A DNA stretch of 64,000 nucleotides from Sporomusa sp. KB1 (GCF_007830295.1 NZ_VLKC01000001.1:267773-331772); one strand, 5' to 3'. Numbered from the stretch's first letter, positions 32,998 to 42,093 are shown. Numbers and translations are program-made. Notes: generated by a model from the sequence alone, not told the origin.

Positions 32998-34188
32998 CTA
33001 TTTCACACTCTCTACAATCGAGGCTTTAATTGTAGCTTCTGTCAATTCTTGACCAATGCCAGGAAGATCAGGTACATCATACATTCCATCTTTAGGCAAA
33101 TAATTATATTTACAGCTTGTTGTATTCGGTTCCAGCAAAGCATATCTATGCAATTCGTGAATCATGAAATTGGGAATAGCCGCCTCCATTTGTAGCGCCG
33201 CCGCGGTAGAAATGGGCCCCCCGCAAACGTGAATTTGCACAGTAACATCATATATATGAGCCATATCACAAATTTTTTTGACTTCTGTTAGCCCGCCGCA
33301 AGTGCAAATGTCAGGCTGAATGACATCAATCGATCCATCTTCAAAAAAAGGCCTGTAACCCCATCTCGTATAAATTCTTTCTCCTGCAGCAATAGGAATA
33401 GCAACGTTATCGGCTACCTTTTTCATTTGTTTAGGATTTAAAGGCATCACTGGCTCTTCATAATAATATACTCCTAGCTCTTCAATCATTTTTCCAAATT
33501 GAATAGCTGCAGTAGTATCCGTAAAGGCATGCATTTCAACAATGATATCCACATCGGTCCCAACAGCTTCTCTTACTGCTTTGAGCCTGTTATAACCTAA
33601 ACGTAACGTCCGGTTAGAAAGAACACCATTGAGATTACGCTGGTTCCAATTAGCTTTATCATCCATGGCAAGTACATCAATCTTGATTGAATCATATCCC
33701 TCATCAACCGCAGCCAGAGCTGCTTCAGCATATTGTTGGGGTTCCACAAGCATAGCTTTATCGGTTCCCTTGCCCCAACCAAACTGGAGTTGACTAGCAT
33801 AGGCCCTGATTTTATCTCGTGTTTTCCCTCCTAATAGCTGATAAACTGGTGTATTGAGCATTTTTCCCTTGATATCCCACAACGCAATATCAATACCACT
33901 CATGCCAGCGGTAACTACCGTACCACCACCTTGACCCCAAAATGTTTTTTTCTGCATCTTATCCCAAATTGCTTCATTCTTCATTGGATCCATTCCAATG
34001 ATAATTTTAGCCAAATCTTTGGCCATGCCAAATCCTGCTGATGCACCAACACCATAGGCTAACCCAACTTCACCGAAGCCGGTTATTCCTTCATCAGTAT
34101 TAATTTTTACGACAACCGGACGCCATTTGCTGGTAGCCGAAGAAAAATCGTTAGCTACATCAATGATATCCACACTTGTAATTTTCAT
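32998..34188 (-). CDS. MR/MLE-superfamily dehydratase (copy 2)
   Basis: A 396-residue enolase-superfamily enzyme with the same design as the gene at 1490-2665. Candidate metal ligands are E218 (VEMHAF), E244 (YYEEPV) and E270 (AAGERIY), with D293 (QPDICTCGG). H220 and H320 (VQIHVCGG) match the His pair of galactonate/mannonate-type dehydratases. No racemase-type KxK lysine is present (IKIDVLAM). The likely reaction is loss of water from an aldonic or aldaric acid. It follows the copy 3 gene on the same strand, after a 234-base gap. AGGAGG stands before the ATG. Having three related but clearly different copies suggests different stereoisomers as substrates. Confidence 0.86.
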   Translation of the reverse strand: MKITSVDIIDVANDFSSATSKWRPVVVKINTDEGITGFGEVGLAYGVGASAGFGMAKDLAKIIIGMDPMKNEAIWDKMQKKTFWGQGGGTVVTAGMSGIDIALWDIKGKMLNTPVYQLLGGKTRDKIRAYASQLQFGWGKGTDKAMLVEPQQYAEAALAAVDEGYDSIKIDVLAMDDKANWNQRNLNGVLSNRTLRLGYNRLKAVREAVGTDVDIIVEMHAFTDTTAAIQFGKMIEELGVYYYEEPVMPLNPKQMKKVADNVAIPIAAGERIYTRWGYRPFFEDGSIDVIQPDICTCGGLTEVKKICDMAHIYDVTVQIHVCGGPISTAAALQMEAAIPNFMIHELHRYALLEPNTTSCKYNYLPKDGMYDVPDLPGIGQELTEATIKASIVESVK

Positions 34189-34422
34189 TTATGGCCTCCT
34201 ACAATGTATTTTCGTTTAATGGAACTCCCTCAGTATGGTTAAACTTTAAATAAATATGCTCTTCCTTTCTGTTTAAAATTCATAGTAAAATCTATACACA
34301 ACATACTGAACAATAGCTCATTGCTCAGGAAACGCTAAAATTCAGTTATTGGAAACCAAAATAAGCGGAAAACCTAAACAATGAGCTACTCAGGCTTTAA
34401 AAAAAGTACATGTTCATTTATC

Positions 34423-35637
34423 TCAACCGTAAGTTTTACCTGCAGAGATGGTAACAATTGTGGATTTAGCGATCGCTTCAGGTGTCAATTCTTGGCCGAT
34501 TCCTGGTAAATCAGGAACTTTGTACTTACCATTGACAGGCTGATAGTCATATAGGCATGTTGCCCGGCTTTCGGGATTTAGGGCTCTCTGATGATGTTCA
34601 TGGATGAGGAAGTTCGGAATCACCGCTTCAATCTGAAGCGCAGCAGCTTTGGAAATAGGACTTCCACAAACATGAATCTGAACAGCGCAATCATACGTAT
34701 ACGCCATATCACAAATTTTCTTTGCTTCGGTAAGACCGCCACAAAGACAAATATCCGGCTGAATAACATGAATAGATCTATTTTCTAAGAACTCTCTATA
34801 ACCAAATCTTGTATAGATTCTTTCGCCAGAAGCAATAGGAATATCAACATTGTTTTTAACTTCCAGCATCGATTGTGGATTCAACGGATGGCATGGCTCT
34901 TCATAATAGAATATCCGCAAATCTTCAAGAGCTTTACCAATTTGAATCGCTGATACTGTATCGGTGTTCGAATGGTGCTCGATAATAATATCCAGATCAT
35001 CTCCACCAGCTTTACGCATTGCCGCAACCCGGTCATATACTGTTTTAAGTACCTTTTTCTCCAAAGGTCCTGTAATCTTCCATGGCCCTTTGCCATCCGG
35101 CTGGTTGCTTAAGATAATCGGATCAACCTTGATAGCATCGTAGCCTTCTGCCATGGCAACTCTAGTAACCTCTGCATATTCCTCCGGCTCGATGAGTGCT
35201 TCTTTGACAAGGTTAGGACCCCAATTATACTGCAGTTGACTAGCATATGTGCGCAGATTGTCGTTCGTTTTTCCGCCTAGAAGTTGCCACACTGGAAGGT
35301 TAAATGCCTTTCCCTTAATATCCCACAGGGCGATATCAATACCACTGATACCGGCATTGACAACAGTTCCACCGCCCATACCCCAGAATGTTTTTCTAAA
35401 TATTTTTTCCCATATCTTTTCGATATTTAAGGGATCTTCTCCGATAATGACTTCAGCAAAGTCCTGCACCATGCCAAATCCGGCTCGCCACCCCTTACCA
35501 TACGCAAGGCCAACCTCACCGAAACCGCTTATTCCCTCATCTGTATTAACACGTACAATAACCGGACACCAGTTTCCCCTTGACGCACCAGAATTTCCGC
35601 TTGGAACCTGCATTACATCAACGCTAACGATTTTCAC
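34423..35637 (-). CDS. MR/MLE-superfamily dehydratase (copy 3)
   Basis: A 404-residue paralogue of the genes at 1490-2665 and 32998-34188; it is visibly closer to copy 2 (shared GGTVV.AGISGIDIALWDIK region and DICLCGGLTE..KICDMA). Candidate ligands are E220 (IIEHHSN), E246/E247 (YYEEPC) and E272 (SGERIYTR), with D295. H222 and H322 form the putative catalytic pair. It carries an insert around residues 175-190 (LSNQPDGKGPWK) that copy 2 lacks in this form. The start is a GTG behind GAGGGGG. Its substrate is expected to be a sugar acid brought in by one of the neighbouring MFS carriers. Confidence 0.86.
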   Translation of the reverse strand: MKIVSVDVMQVPSGNSGASRGNWCPVIVRVNTDEGISGFGEVGLAYGKGWRAGFGMVQDFAEVIIGEDPLNIEKIWEKIFRKTFWGMGGGTVVNAGISGIDIALWDIKGKAFNLPVWQLLGGKTNDNLRTYASQLQYNWGPNLVKEALIEPEEYAEVTRVAMAEGYDAIKVDPIILSNQPDGKGPWKITGPLEKKVLKTVYDRVAAMRKAGGDDLDIIIEHHSNTDTVSAIQIGKALEDLRIFYYEEPCHPLNPQSMLEVKNNVDIPIASGERIYTRFGYREFLENRSIHVIQPDICLCGGLTEAKKICDMAYTYDCAVQIHVCGSPISKAAALQIEAVIPNFLIHEHHQRALNPESRATCLYDYQPVNGKYKVPDLPGIGQELTPEAIAKSTIVTISAGKTYG

Positions 35638-35701
35638 AAAATATCCCCCTCTTGTTTAATATACTCTCTCAAAAAATTCGAGAGGCTCTATGGATAAAGG
35701 C

Positions 35702-35739
35702 TTTAACTCATTCGCGACTACAGTTGCGAGTGAGTTAAA
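35702..35739. repeat. 14-bp inverted repeat upstream of the copy 3 dehydratase gene
   Basis: TTTAACTCATTCGC (35702-35715) and GCGAGTGAGTTAAA (35726-35739) pair with one G-U in RNA. It lies in the 220-base gap between the MFS gene and the dehydratase gene, without a U-tract. It may be an mRNA processing or stabilising structure. Confidence 0.55.
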
Positions 35740-35857
35740 TAATACCCTGTTCCCAGACTATGAATTCATACCCATACGATTTAAGAATTTCTGTTAACTG
35801 CCCAATTACAGTAATGATTATTCAACATTTTCAAAAAAGTCATCCTATTCAACTATC

Positions 35858-37168
35858 TTATTTGACACGATTTTCTTTGAAAAAGACGAAAGCAATAATA
35901 CCTAATAGTAATCCACAAGCTGGGATAGTAAATGCTGCTTGATATGCTGCCAATGGATATACTCCCGGTGCAAGAGGCGCATAAGAATTAATGACCATTC
36001 CCATGACATATTGGTAAAATGCACCGCCAGAAAAGAGAAAGATATTCAATGCTCCTACAGCAGTCCCAGCAAATCGCGGCTCATATATTTCCTGGGCACA
36101 AACGAAGCAAGAAACAAAAGTCCCCCCAGAAACCCCATACCAAAAAAACAATGCATATAATAGTACAATGGACAGATTATTTGTCAAAAACAGCAAGGGA
36201 ATATAGCATAAAGTGTGAAGAATACAACCCCACAACAAAACCTTCTTGCGGGATTTCAAAATTTTGTCCGATACATATCCCGATAGCGGGCAACCTAAAA
36301 CCATGCCAAGAGGAAACATCATGAGAATGTTGCCTGCTAGCTGTTTGGATATTCCATAAATATTCTGCAAATACGGACCAGCCCATAATGAACCGACACC
36401 CATGAAAGTGCCATAAAAAGAGAAAAGCAATAGTCCGAGCAAATAAAATTTCCGATTGCAAAACACCACTTTTATCGCTTCACTCAGAGAAGTTTTTTCA
36501 TTAGTATCCTGCATCACCGTTCCAGACGTTACTTTGAAAGATGGGAAACCCATTTCATTAGGTTTATCCCTGATCACTCTATAGGCGATCACGCTAGCAA
36601 CCATCGTCAATACGGCTACCAGACTAAAAGAATTTCGCCATCCGATACTGCCCATAAGAAAAACCAAAGGTGTAGTAGATATAAGGGCTCCAATATTTCC
36701 GACAGCTAACAACACACCAGAATATGTGGCTAGTTCGTCAGGCTTGTACCAATCCGCCAGAATCCTCATAGCTGCCACATATACGACACCAACACCAAAT
36801 CCTATTATGAATCGTCCCCAGGCCATACTCACCACATCGGTCGCCAAGGAAAAAACAAATCCTCCAATACCTGCAAGAAAAACAAAGGCCGCTATCGTCT
36901 TGCGAGATCCCCAAGAATCAGCCAATAACCCCGCCGGCAAAGCAGTTGCTGCATATGCCCAGAAATACATAGATCCGATAAACCCCAAGGCAGATGGCGC
37001 CAGGGAAAATTCTTTCATAATTTCCGGTCCTACCACCGCCGGTGCTGCCCTATGAAAATAGGAAACCAAGTATGTAGCGGAGATCACAAGAAAAATCCAC
37101 AACCTATACTTCTTCATTTTGTCAATCAAGTCTGCGTCATTTGTAACACGGTTTGTCCCACAGTTCAT
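35858..37168 (-). CDS. MFS transporter (copy 3 of the cluster)
   Basis: A 436-residue 12-helix carrier. The N-terminal ISATYLVSYFHRAAPAVVGP and the LPAGLLADSWGSRKTIAAF loop are typical of the MFS nitrate/organic-acid branch; the second loop is LSGYVSDKILKSRKKVLLW. The frame is open upstream, but the ATG at 37168 has AGGAGG 11 bases before it. It is 47 bases downstream of the lyase large-subunit gene, so it is probably translated from the same message and imports the substrate of that lyase. The substrate itself is not evident. Confidence 0.84.
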   Translation of the reverse strand: MNCGTNRVTNDADLIDKMKKYRLWIFLVISATYLVSYFHRAAPAVVGPEIMKEFSLAPSALGFIGSMYFWAYAATALPAGLLADSWGSRKTIAAFVFLAGIGGFVFSLATDVVSMAWGRFIIGFGVGVVYVAAMRILADWYKPDELATYSGVLLAVGNIGALISTTPLVFLMGSIGWRNSFSLVAVLTMVASVIAYRVIRDKPNEMGFPSFKVTSGTVMQDTNEKTSLSEAIKVVFCNRKFYLLGLLLFSFYGTFMGVGSLWAGPYLQNIYGISKQLAGNILMMFPLGMVLGCPLSGYVSDKILKSRKKVLLWGCILHTLCYIPLLFLTNNLSIVLLYALFFWYGVSGGTFVSCFVCAQEIYEPRFAGTAVGALNIFLFSGGAFYQYVMGMVINSYAPLAPGVYPLAAYQAAFTIPACGLLLGIIAFVFFKENRVK

Positions 37169-37215
37169 TCTTAAAATATCCTCCTCAGTTCTACCACACA
37201 TTGGTTTCAATCAAT

Positions 37216-38370
37216 TTACGATTGAGGAAATAATCTCGTTAGTGCAAACTCGTCATGTTTAAGTACTTCTGTAGCCGTGAATCGACCACGAGCCGTCCTA
37301 ATGATGCACTCCATGATTTTGTCGCCTGCTTGTTCCAAGGTTAATTCCCTGCTGATAACCCCACTTATATCAACATCTATATTTTCCGGGATGAGACGAC
37401 AAATCTTGGGATTGGCGCATAATTTGACAACTGGAGTAATCGGATTGCCAACATTATTTCCCTTACCGGTAATGAATACAGTCATCACCGCTCCAGCTGC
37501 GGCCATGGCTGTCACCAAATCAGCAGCAGCCGACGAAGTATTCATAAAGTGAAGTCCCTGTTTCTTTGGAGCCTCACAGGTATCCAAAATTCCAACAATA
37601 GGCGAGTTGCCTAACTTTTGAATATTGCCCAGCGCCTTTTCCTCAATGGTAGATATACCACCAGCAATATTTCCTTGATTAGGCTGCGATCCTAACAGAT
37701 CCTCTCCTTTTGAGAAAATTAGTTCAAGATAGTCTTTATGGATTTTGAGAAATTGCATTCCTAGTTCCCTGGTGGCAAAATGCTTTACCAAGATATGCTC
37801 TGCACCAGTAATTTCCGGAGTTTCGCCAAACATCACTGTTGCATCCATTCCAATTAAACGGTCACAAACCACACCAGCGGCCGGGCAACCTGCCAAACCC
37901 GAAGTTGTATCTGATTCTCCACATTTATAGCCAATAACAAGATCTTTAAGATCAGCCTCTACTTTTTCCAATCCTGTCGCATAATGCACAAATTCTGCTG
38001 CTTTGCGTGCTGCTTGCTCGATTGTTTTCAAATCGCCATTTTCTACAGTCCAGAAAGCCGCCACTGGCTTTCCGGTCTTAGCAATACCATCAGCAACTTT
38101 TTGGGTCCAAACTGGCTCTATACCAACAACAATAACCGCTGCTACATTTGGATTGCTACCTGTACCTATCAACGTCCTGAAATGCAGTTCAAGATCCTCT
38201 CCAAATTGCATCCGCCCATATGGATGGGTAATGAAGGTAGTCCCAGCAACGATGTTTGACACTGCCCGACATACTGGATAAGATACCGCATCCAGTGGAA
38301 GTAATAACACATGATTTCGAATACCAATCTTCCCGTTTTCACGACGATAACCCAATATATTTGGATTCAT
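37216..38370 (-). CDS. UxaA/GarD-family lyase, large subunit (altronate dehydratase- or SuyB-like)
   Basis: A 384-residue protein covering the C-terminal catalytic part of the UxaA family: GYRRENGKIGIRNHVLLLP at the start, YKCGESDTTSGLAGCPAAG in the middle (cysteines and acidic residues likely bind a metal) and FITGKGNNVGNPITPVVKLC. In E. coli UxaA a single 495-residue chain also carries the SAF domain; here that domain is a separate gene 2 bases upstream. The split arrangement is known both for sugar-acid dehydratases and for (2R)-sulfolactate sulfo-lyase SuyAB, and the sizes fit SuyB. The sugar-acid neighbours favour a hexonate or hexarate dehydratase; the two sulfonate-type ABC transporters in the window keep sulfolactate possible. 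The ATG at 38370 has GAGGTGG upstream. Confidence 0.82.
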   Translation of the reverse strand: MNPNILGYRRENGKIGIRNHVLLLPLDAVSYPVCRAVSNIVAGTTFITHPYGRMQFGEDLELHFRTLIGTGSNPNVAAVIVVGIEPVWTQKVADGIAKTGKPVAAFWTVENGDLKTIEQAARKAAEFVHYATGLEKVEADLKDLVIGYKCGESDTTSGLAGCPAAGVVCDRLIGMDATVMFGETPEITGAEHILVKHFATRELGMQFLKIHKDYLELIFSKGEDLLGSQPNQGNIAGGISTIEEKALGNIQKLGNSPIVGILDTCEAPKKQGLHFMNTSSAAADLVTAMAAAGAVMTVFITGKGNNVGNPITPVVKLCANPKICRLIPENIDVDISGVISRELTLEQAGDKIMECIIRTARGRFTATEVLKHDEFALTRLFPQS

Positions 38371-38372
38371 GT

Positions 38373-38654
38373 TTACCACCTCGCACTTTTAATGTTATGA
38401 ATATGTACCCAGTCTCCCCTGCTGATACTTTTAGTTGCTTTACCGATGATTTCAGCATATTCAACTACAAAATCATCCGTCTTTATCATATTTAAAGCGA
38501 TCTTGTGTCCGAGTTGGATATCTTGATTTGCCTTGACTGTAATTTCAGTATCTGTATCCAAAAAAATACCTACCACATCTTCGCCTGCCTTGATATCCTG
38601 AACAGCCACACCAACATTGTCCTCTTTTCCGTGAATCAAAAACTTATGCATCAT
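38373..38654 (-). CDS. UxaA-family lyase, small SAF-domain subunit (SuyA-like)
   Basis: A 93-residue SAF-domain protein that corresponds to the N-terminal domain of altronate dehydratase UxaA or to SuyA. It starts MMHKFLIHGKEDNVGVAVQD and contains LGHKIALNMIKTDDFVVEYAEIIG-type strands ending in GDWVHIHN, the usual signature (the family has G.WVHVHN). It pairs with the large subunit encoded 2 bases downstream. The ATG is preceded by GGAGGAGGG. It is the first gene of the catabolic transcript, and an 18-bp GntR-type palindrome lies 148 bases upstream of its start. Confidence 0.85.
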   Translation of the reverse strand: MMHKFLIHGKEDNVGVAVQDIKAGEDVVGIFLDTDTEITVKANQDIQLGHKIALNMIKTDDFVVEYAEIIGKATKSISRGDWVHIHNIKSARW

Positions 38655-38794
38655 ATAAGACCCTCCTCCATATTTTCTCGAAGTCTGATAAAATCTATAT
38701 GATCATAGCAAATAACGAAGATTTACTCTTTTTCAATTGACAACCTTGAAATCACCCGCAGATTGTATTGAATGGTAGCTAACTTTAGACATGC

Positions 38795-38819
38795 ATTATA
38801 GTGGCATGCTGGCATGCCA
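38795..38819 (-). promoter_or_regulatory. GntR-type operator at the promoter of the lyase operon
   Basis: TGGCATGCTGGCATGCCA (38802-38819) is a perfect inverted repeat with a TG centre. On the minus strand a TATAAT (38795-38800) follows it directly, so the palindrome fills the -35/-10 spacer of a promoter for the lyase genes. Variants occur before gntR and before the chemoreceptor gene. Confidence 0.7.
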
Positions 38820-38844
38820 TTATAATAATCTAAGAAGATACCTT

Positions 38845-39549
38845 TCATATATTTAATTCACGTAAATGCTCTAACATCATACACACAGCCTCATTGACAT
38901 CTTGATTTTTAATCGCTTGAAAAATCCGTTTATGTTGGCGCAATGCAATATCTTGTTGGGTAATTTCTCTAAGAGATTTTTGGCGGGAAAATAGCAATAG
39001 GGCCATCAAAAATTCATTGATCTTGACAATTACATCATTGCCCGAAGCCAGGATTATTGCTGAGTGAAAACGTATAGATGCATTACTCACTTCTTTTTTC
39101 ATAGTAATATTTCTTTCCATCTCTAGTAGAGCGTCTTCCATAACATCCAGATCTTCTTTCGTCCGACGCTGCGCAGCAAGTCGGACCGCCTGAATTTCAA
39201 TCGCTTCGCGGGCTTCAAGCAGATCTTTCAATCCAGACTGCGGATCCAGTACTAAAAATCCAATATTATTCAATAAATGTTTGATATCGATTTGTTGTAC
39301 ACATACCCCTTTACCTCGGATATATTTAACAACACCTAAGAATTCTAATATTTTGATCGCTTGACTTACAGGCATTCGACTCACATTAAAGAATTGCGCC
39401 AGTTCCCGTTCCGACGGAAGTACTTCACCCTCTTTAATATAGCCTTTCATGATCCACATGCGGATACGTTCTACAATTTGACTATAAAGCACTTCCGAGT
39501 TTTTGTCACTTAATTTCAATTCTTGTTCTTCCTGTGGAAAACGAAACAT
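38845..39549 (-). CDS. GntR/FadR-subfamily transcriptional regulator
   Basis: A 234-residue regulator. The N-terminal winged helix (about 12-80) includes LPSERELAQFFNVSRMPVSQ and the wing YIRGKGVCV. The C-terminal all-helical FCD domain (about 95-225) has LLEAREAIEIQAVRLAA, FHSAIILASGND and the final HKRIFQAIKNQDVNEA..M..HL. The FCD group senses organic acids such as galactonate, glucuronate or pyruvate. The ATG at 39549 has AAAGGG upstream; the open frame before it overlaps the promoter. Its own promoter and the lyase and chemoreceptor regions share a palindrome, so it probably controls all three. The ligand is likely a sugar acid. Confidence 0.9.
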   Translation of the reverse strand: MFRFPQEEQELKLSDKNSEVLYSQIVERIRMWIMKGYIKEGEVLPSERELAQFFNVSRMPVSQAIKILEFLGVVKYIRGKGVCVQQIDIKHLLNNIGFLVLDPQSGLKDLLEAREAIEIQAVRLAAQRRTKEDLDVMEDALLEMERNITMKKEVSNASIRFHSAIILASGNDVIVKINEFLMALLLFSRQKSLREITQQDIALRQHKRIFQAIKNQDVNEAVCMMLEHLRELNI

Positions 39550-39574
39550 AATAACATCCCTTTTTTGAGTACTT

Positions 39575-39633
39575 TGGTATTCCGGCATTCCAATTTGTAA
39601 ATTAATTATATTCCAGCAATATCTATTTGTCAA
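39575..39633 (-). promoter_or_regulatory. gntR promoter with downstream operator
   Basis: On the minus strand TTGACA (39628-39633), 17 bases and TATAAT (39605-39610): a perfect consensus promoter. The palindrome TGGTATTCCGGCATTCCA (39575-39592) lies just after the expected start site, which fits negative autoregulation. Confidence 0.75.
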
Positions 39634-39828
39634 ACTATTTTTGCTTTTTGTGAACTTATCTTGTTCATTATGTCATATTGTACCGAAAAAGCACTACAAA
39701 CAACGAACTGCTTCCATCATCTCCTAAATAAAATACTAAGTTATGTATAAAAAGAAAGAACCAGTTATGATGTCGCTAAACACCTTAACTAGCTCTTGAT
39801 TTATCCTTTCTATTTAATAAAGTTCTTC

Positions 39829-41784
39829 TTATTTATAGCTAAAATGATTCACAAGCACAGATAGCTCCTCGGCCATTTGGGCAAGTTTCTGACTGGATGC
39901 AGCAATTTCCTCCACCGACGCCGACTGTTGCTGCGTAGAAGCGGAAATTGTTTCGCTTTGAGCGGCAGTCGTCTTTGTTACACCTTCAACTTTTTGATTC
40001 GCTACCATGAGTTTGTTGCTGCTGGCAGCAATACCTTCCAAAATTTGGCTGCTTTGAGTTACTTGCTCCGATACTTTCTTTACAAAAGCAACAATGTTAT
40101 GGAAAGCTTCCCCGGTAGCTTTTACGACCGCTACTCCGCTCTGAACCTCGCTGGAACCGGATTCCATGGTCTCGACAGCTTTACTTGTCTCAACCTGGAT
40201 CGTTGAAATGATTTCACTAACTTGTTTTGCCGCATCACCGGATTGCTCAGCTAATTTCCGTACTTCCTCCGCCACAACTGCAAATCCTTTACCGGCTTCA
40301 CCAGCTCGTGCAGCCTCAATTGCCGCATTTAACGCCAAAAGATTTGTCTGGTTTGCCAACGACGTAATAGTACTAACAATTTGGCCGACTGCCTGGGAAT
40401 GCCGGCCTAATTCAGCGACTGCAGTAGCAGAACAAGCAACAGTTTTCTCAATATTCTCCATTTGATTTACAGCCAAATCAATTTGCTTTTCGCCTTGTGT
40501 TGCAGTCTCTGTCGATTGTTCTGCAGCTTCGGCTGCTTGTCGCACATTAGAAGCCGCATTGTTTATATCCTCAGACATCCGCTGGACTAGGGTATTCATC
40601 TCATTTACGATATCACGTTGTTTCATAGTTTCTTCCGCAATATTAGTAACAGCACCTGCTATATCGTTTGCGGCTTGTGCCGACTGTTCTGAAGTCGCTG
40701 TTAATTGCTGACTGGATGCGGTAACCTCCTCAGAGGAAACAGACACTTTTTGAACCAGAACCCGCAAGCTCTTAACCATGGCACTAAAATTTTCCGTCAA
40801 CAATCCCATTTCATCATTTGCGGTTTTATCAACCGTTACAAGAAGATTGCCATCTTTTACCGCATTCGTAGCCGCTACTAAACTTAAAATTGGCTTTACT
40901 ATTTTTTGGGCGAAGAAATATCCGATGGCAATCACAATACTCATCGTCACGATTAGTATTATAATATCCGTTACTGCCAGCTTACGTACTTGGGCTGTAT
41001 ATCTGTCATAGGATTGTTCAATACAAATTCCCCAGCCTGTATAGGGGTCCTGCGCATAACTTACCATACGCTTTTCCCCGTTGCTGCCTGTGATATTCAT
41101 GCTCCCTTCCTGACCGCTTAATACCTGTTGTACATAGTTAAGCTGGGTTACATCTTTTCGTTCCTCTACAACCGCGCTATCAGGATGAGCAAGGATTTTT
41201 CCCTCCCTATCCACAATGTATGCCGTATCCCCATCTTTTGAACGCTCCGCAATAAAGCCGCTTAAAGTAGTCAAATCCAGTGATCCCTGGATAGCTCCGA
41301 TTACCGCACCTGATTCATTTTTTATTGGCGTCGCTAAAATTACCATCGGGTGTCCATTGGTTTGCCCAATTAGAACATCGGAAACAACATCATCTGAACC
41401 TTGCATGACTTGCTTAAAATAAGGGCGCTTTGATACATCCGGCAAACGATTATTATCATTTCTTACGATATGCATTCCCAACCCGTTAACGAATGCGATG
41501 GGTGAAATATCAGTATATACTGTCGCCGCATTAACCAGCACTTCTTTGCCGGAAACAATATCCATACTTTTTGCGCTACTAGAATTAGCAACGGCTTTAA
41601 GCCCGTACATATTCTTCTGGAGCAAAGAATCCACTTCCAGCCGCAGATTGCCAACCTTAGAAATTCCGGCACGTTGATACTCGTCTTGCATCGTAGTGCT
41701 AATTTGCCAATAAGCGAAAAATGATAAAAAACATAATGGAACAATACCAATTAAAACTAATAACATCATTAATTTACGTTTCAC
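39829..41784 (-). CDS. Methyl-accepting chemotaxis protein with dCache-type sensor
   Basis: A 651-residue membrane chemoreceptor. A transmembrane helix near residues 5-27 ([20 protein letters not shown]) is followed by an extracytoplasmic sensor of about 245 residues with double-Cache features ([40 protein letters not shown]). A second helix ([19 protein letters not shown]), a HAMP domain and a long coiled-coil signalling domain with the conserved tip [20 protein letters not shown] follow. There is no C-terminal CheR-binding pentapeptide. The start is probably the GTG at 41784, behind AGGTGAAATT. A copy of the GntR-type palindrome lies upstream. It may sense the same acid that the GntR-linked operon degrades. 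Confidence 0.92.
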   Translation of the reverse strand: MKRKLMMLLVLIGIVPLCFLSFFAYWQISTTMQDEYQRAGISKVGNLRLEVDSLLQKNMYGLKAVANSSSAKSMDIVSGKEVLVNAATVYTDISPIAFVNGLGMHIVRNDNNRLPDVSKRPYFKQVMQGSDDVVSDVLIGQTNGHPMVILATPIKNESGAVIGAIQGSLDLTTLSGFIAERSKDGDTAYIVDREGKILAHPDSAVVEERKDVTQLNYVQQVLSGQEGSMNITGSNGEKRMVSYAQDPYTGWGICIEQSYDRYTAQVRKLAVTDIIILIVTMSIVIAIGYFFAQKIVKPILSLVAATNAVKDGNLLVTVDKTANDEMGLLTENFSAMVKSLRVLVQKVSVSSEEVTASSQQLTATSEQSAQAANDIAGAVTNIAEETMKQRDIVNEMNTLVQRMSEDINNAASNVRQAAEAAEQSTETATQGEKQIDLAVNQMENIEKTVACSATAVAELGRHSQAVGQIVSTITSLANQTNLLALNAAIEAARAGEAGKGFAVVAEEVRKLAEQSGDAAKQVSEIISTIQVETSKAVETMESGSSEVQSGVAVVKATGEAFHNIVAFVKKVSEQVTQSSQILEGIAASSNKLMVANQKVEGVTKTTAAQSETISASTQQQSASVEEIAASSQKLAQMAEELSVLVNHFSYK

Positions 41785-41908
41785 AATTTCACCTGTCCTT
41801 TTTGATAAGATAAGACTTGGCTTGTGCCAAGAAAAGCGGCAGTGATGAACCATCCCCGCCTATATCATTTTACCTCCTCCCTGAAAGCTCACTATATTCC
41901 TGCGAAAA

Positions 41909-41965
41909 TTACCTGTCCCTGAAATTTTTTCCGGCCATCTTTTTAACATTAACTGCATTAACCAT
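41909..41965 (-). CDS. 18-codon ORF with a strong ribosome site in the chemoreceptor leader
   Basis: The minus strand reads TAAGGAGGTAGATTT and then ATG, followed by 17 further codons (MVNAVNVKKMAGKNFRDR) and a stop. The ribosome site is the best in this stretch. It could be a regulatory leader peptide, or the beginning of a lost gene: VKKMAGKNFRD recalls the MKQAAGQNFRAGYNCAEAI region of the C_GCAxxG_C_C protein at 29591-30067. Whether it is expressed is unknown. Confidence 0.35.
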   Translation of the reverse strand: MVNAVNVKKMAGKNFRDR

Positions 41966-42019
41966 AAATCTACCTCCTTACTATGTTGTTATTTAGTTAG
42001 TTCTTATTAATATCTTTAT

Positions 42020-42037
42020 TGGTATTCTGGAATGCCA
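42020..42037 (-). promoter_or_regulatory. GntR-type operator upstream of the chemoreceptor gene
   Basis: TGGTATTCTGGAATGCCA is an 18-bp palindrome with one mismatch, of the same TGGYATKC-YG-GMATKCCA form as the two sites around gntR. It lies about 235 bases before the likely chemoreceptor start. Confidence 0.6.
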
Positions 42038-42062
42038 TTGGAATGTAACCCGCTCTGCAACC

Positions 42063-42093
42063 AGTGATAAAGCATATCTGATGATTTATCACT
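42063..42093. repeat. 9-bp inverted repeat in the chemoreceptor leader
   Basis: AGTGATAAA (42063-42071) and TTTATCACT (42085-42093) form a perfect stem between the promoter at 42175-42203 and the operator. No U-tract follows it. Confidence 0.45.

Noticed and set aside
34314..34388. Inverted repeat TAGCTCATTG / CAATGAGCTA between dehydratase copies 3 and 2
   Set aside because: The arms are short and 55 bases apart, with no U-tract in the right direction; too weak to list as a feature.
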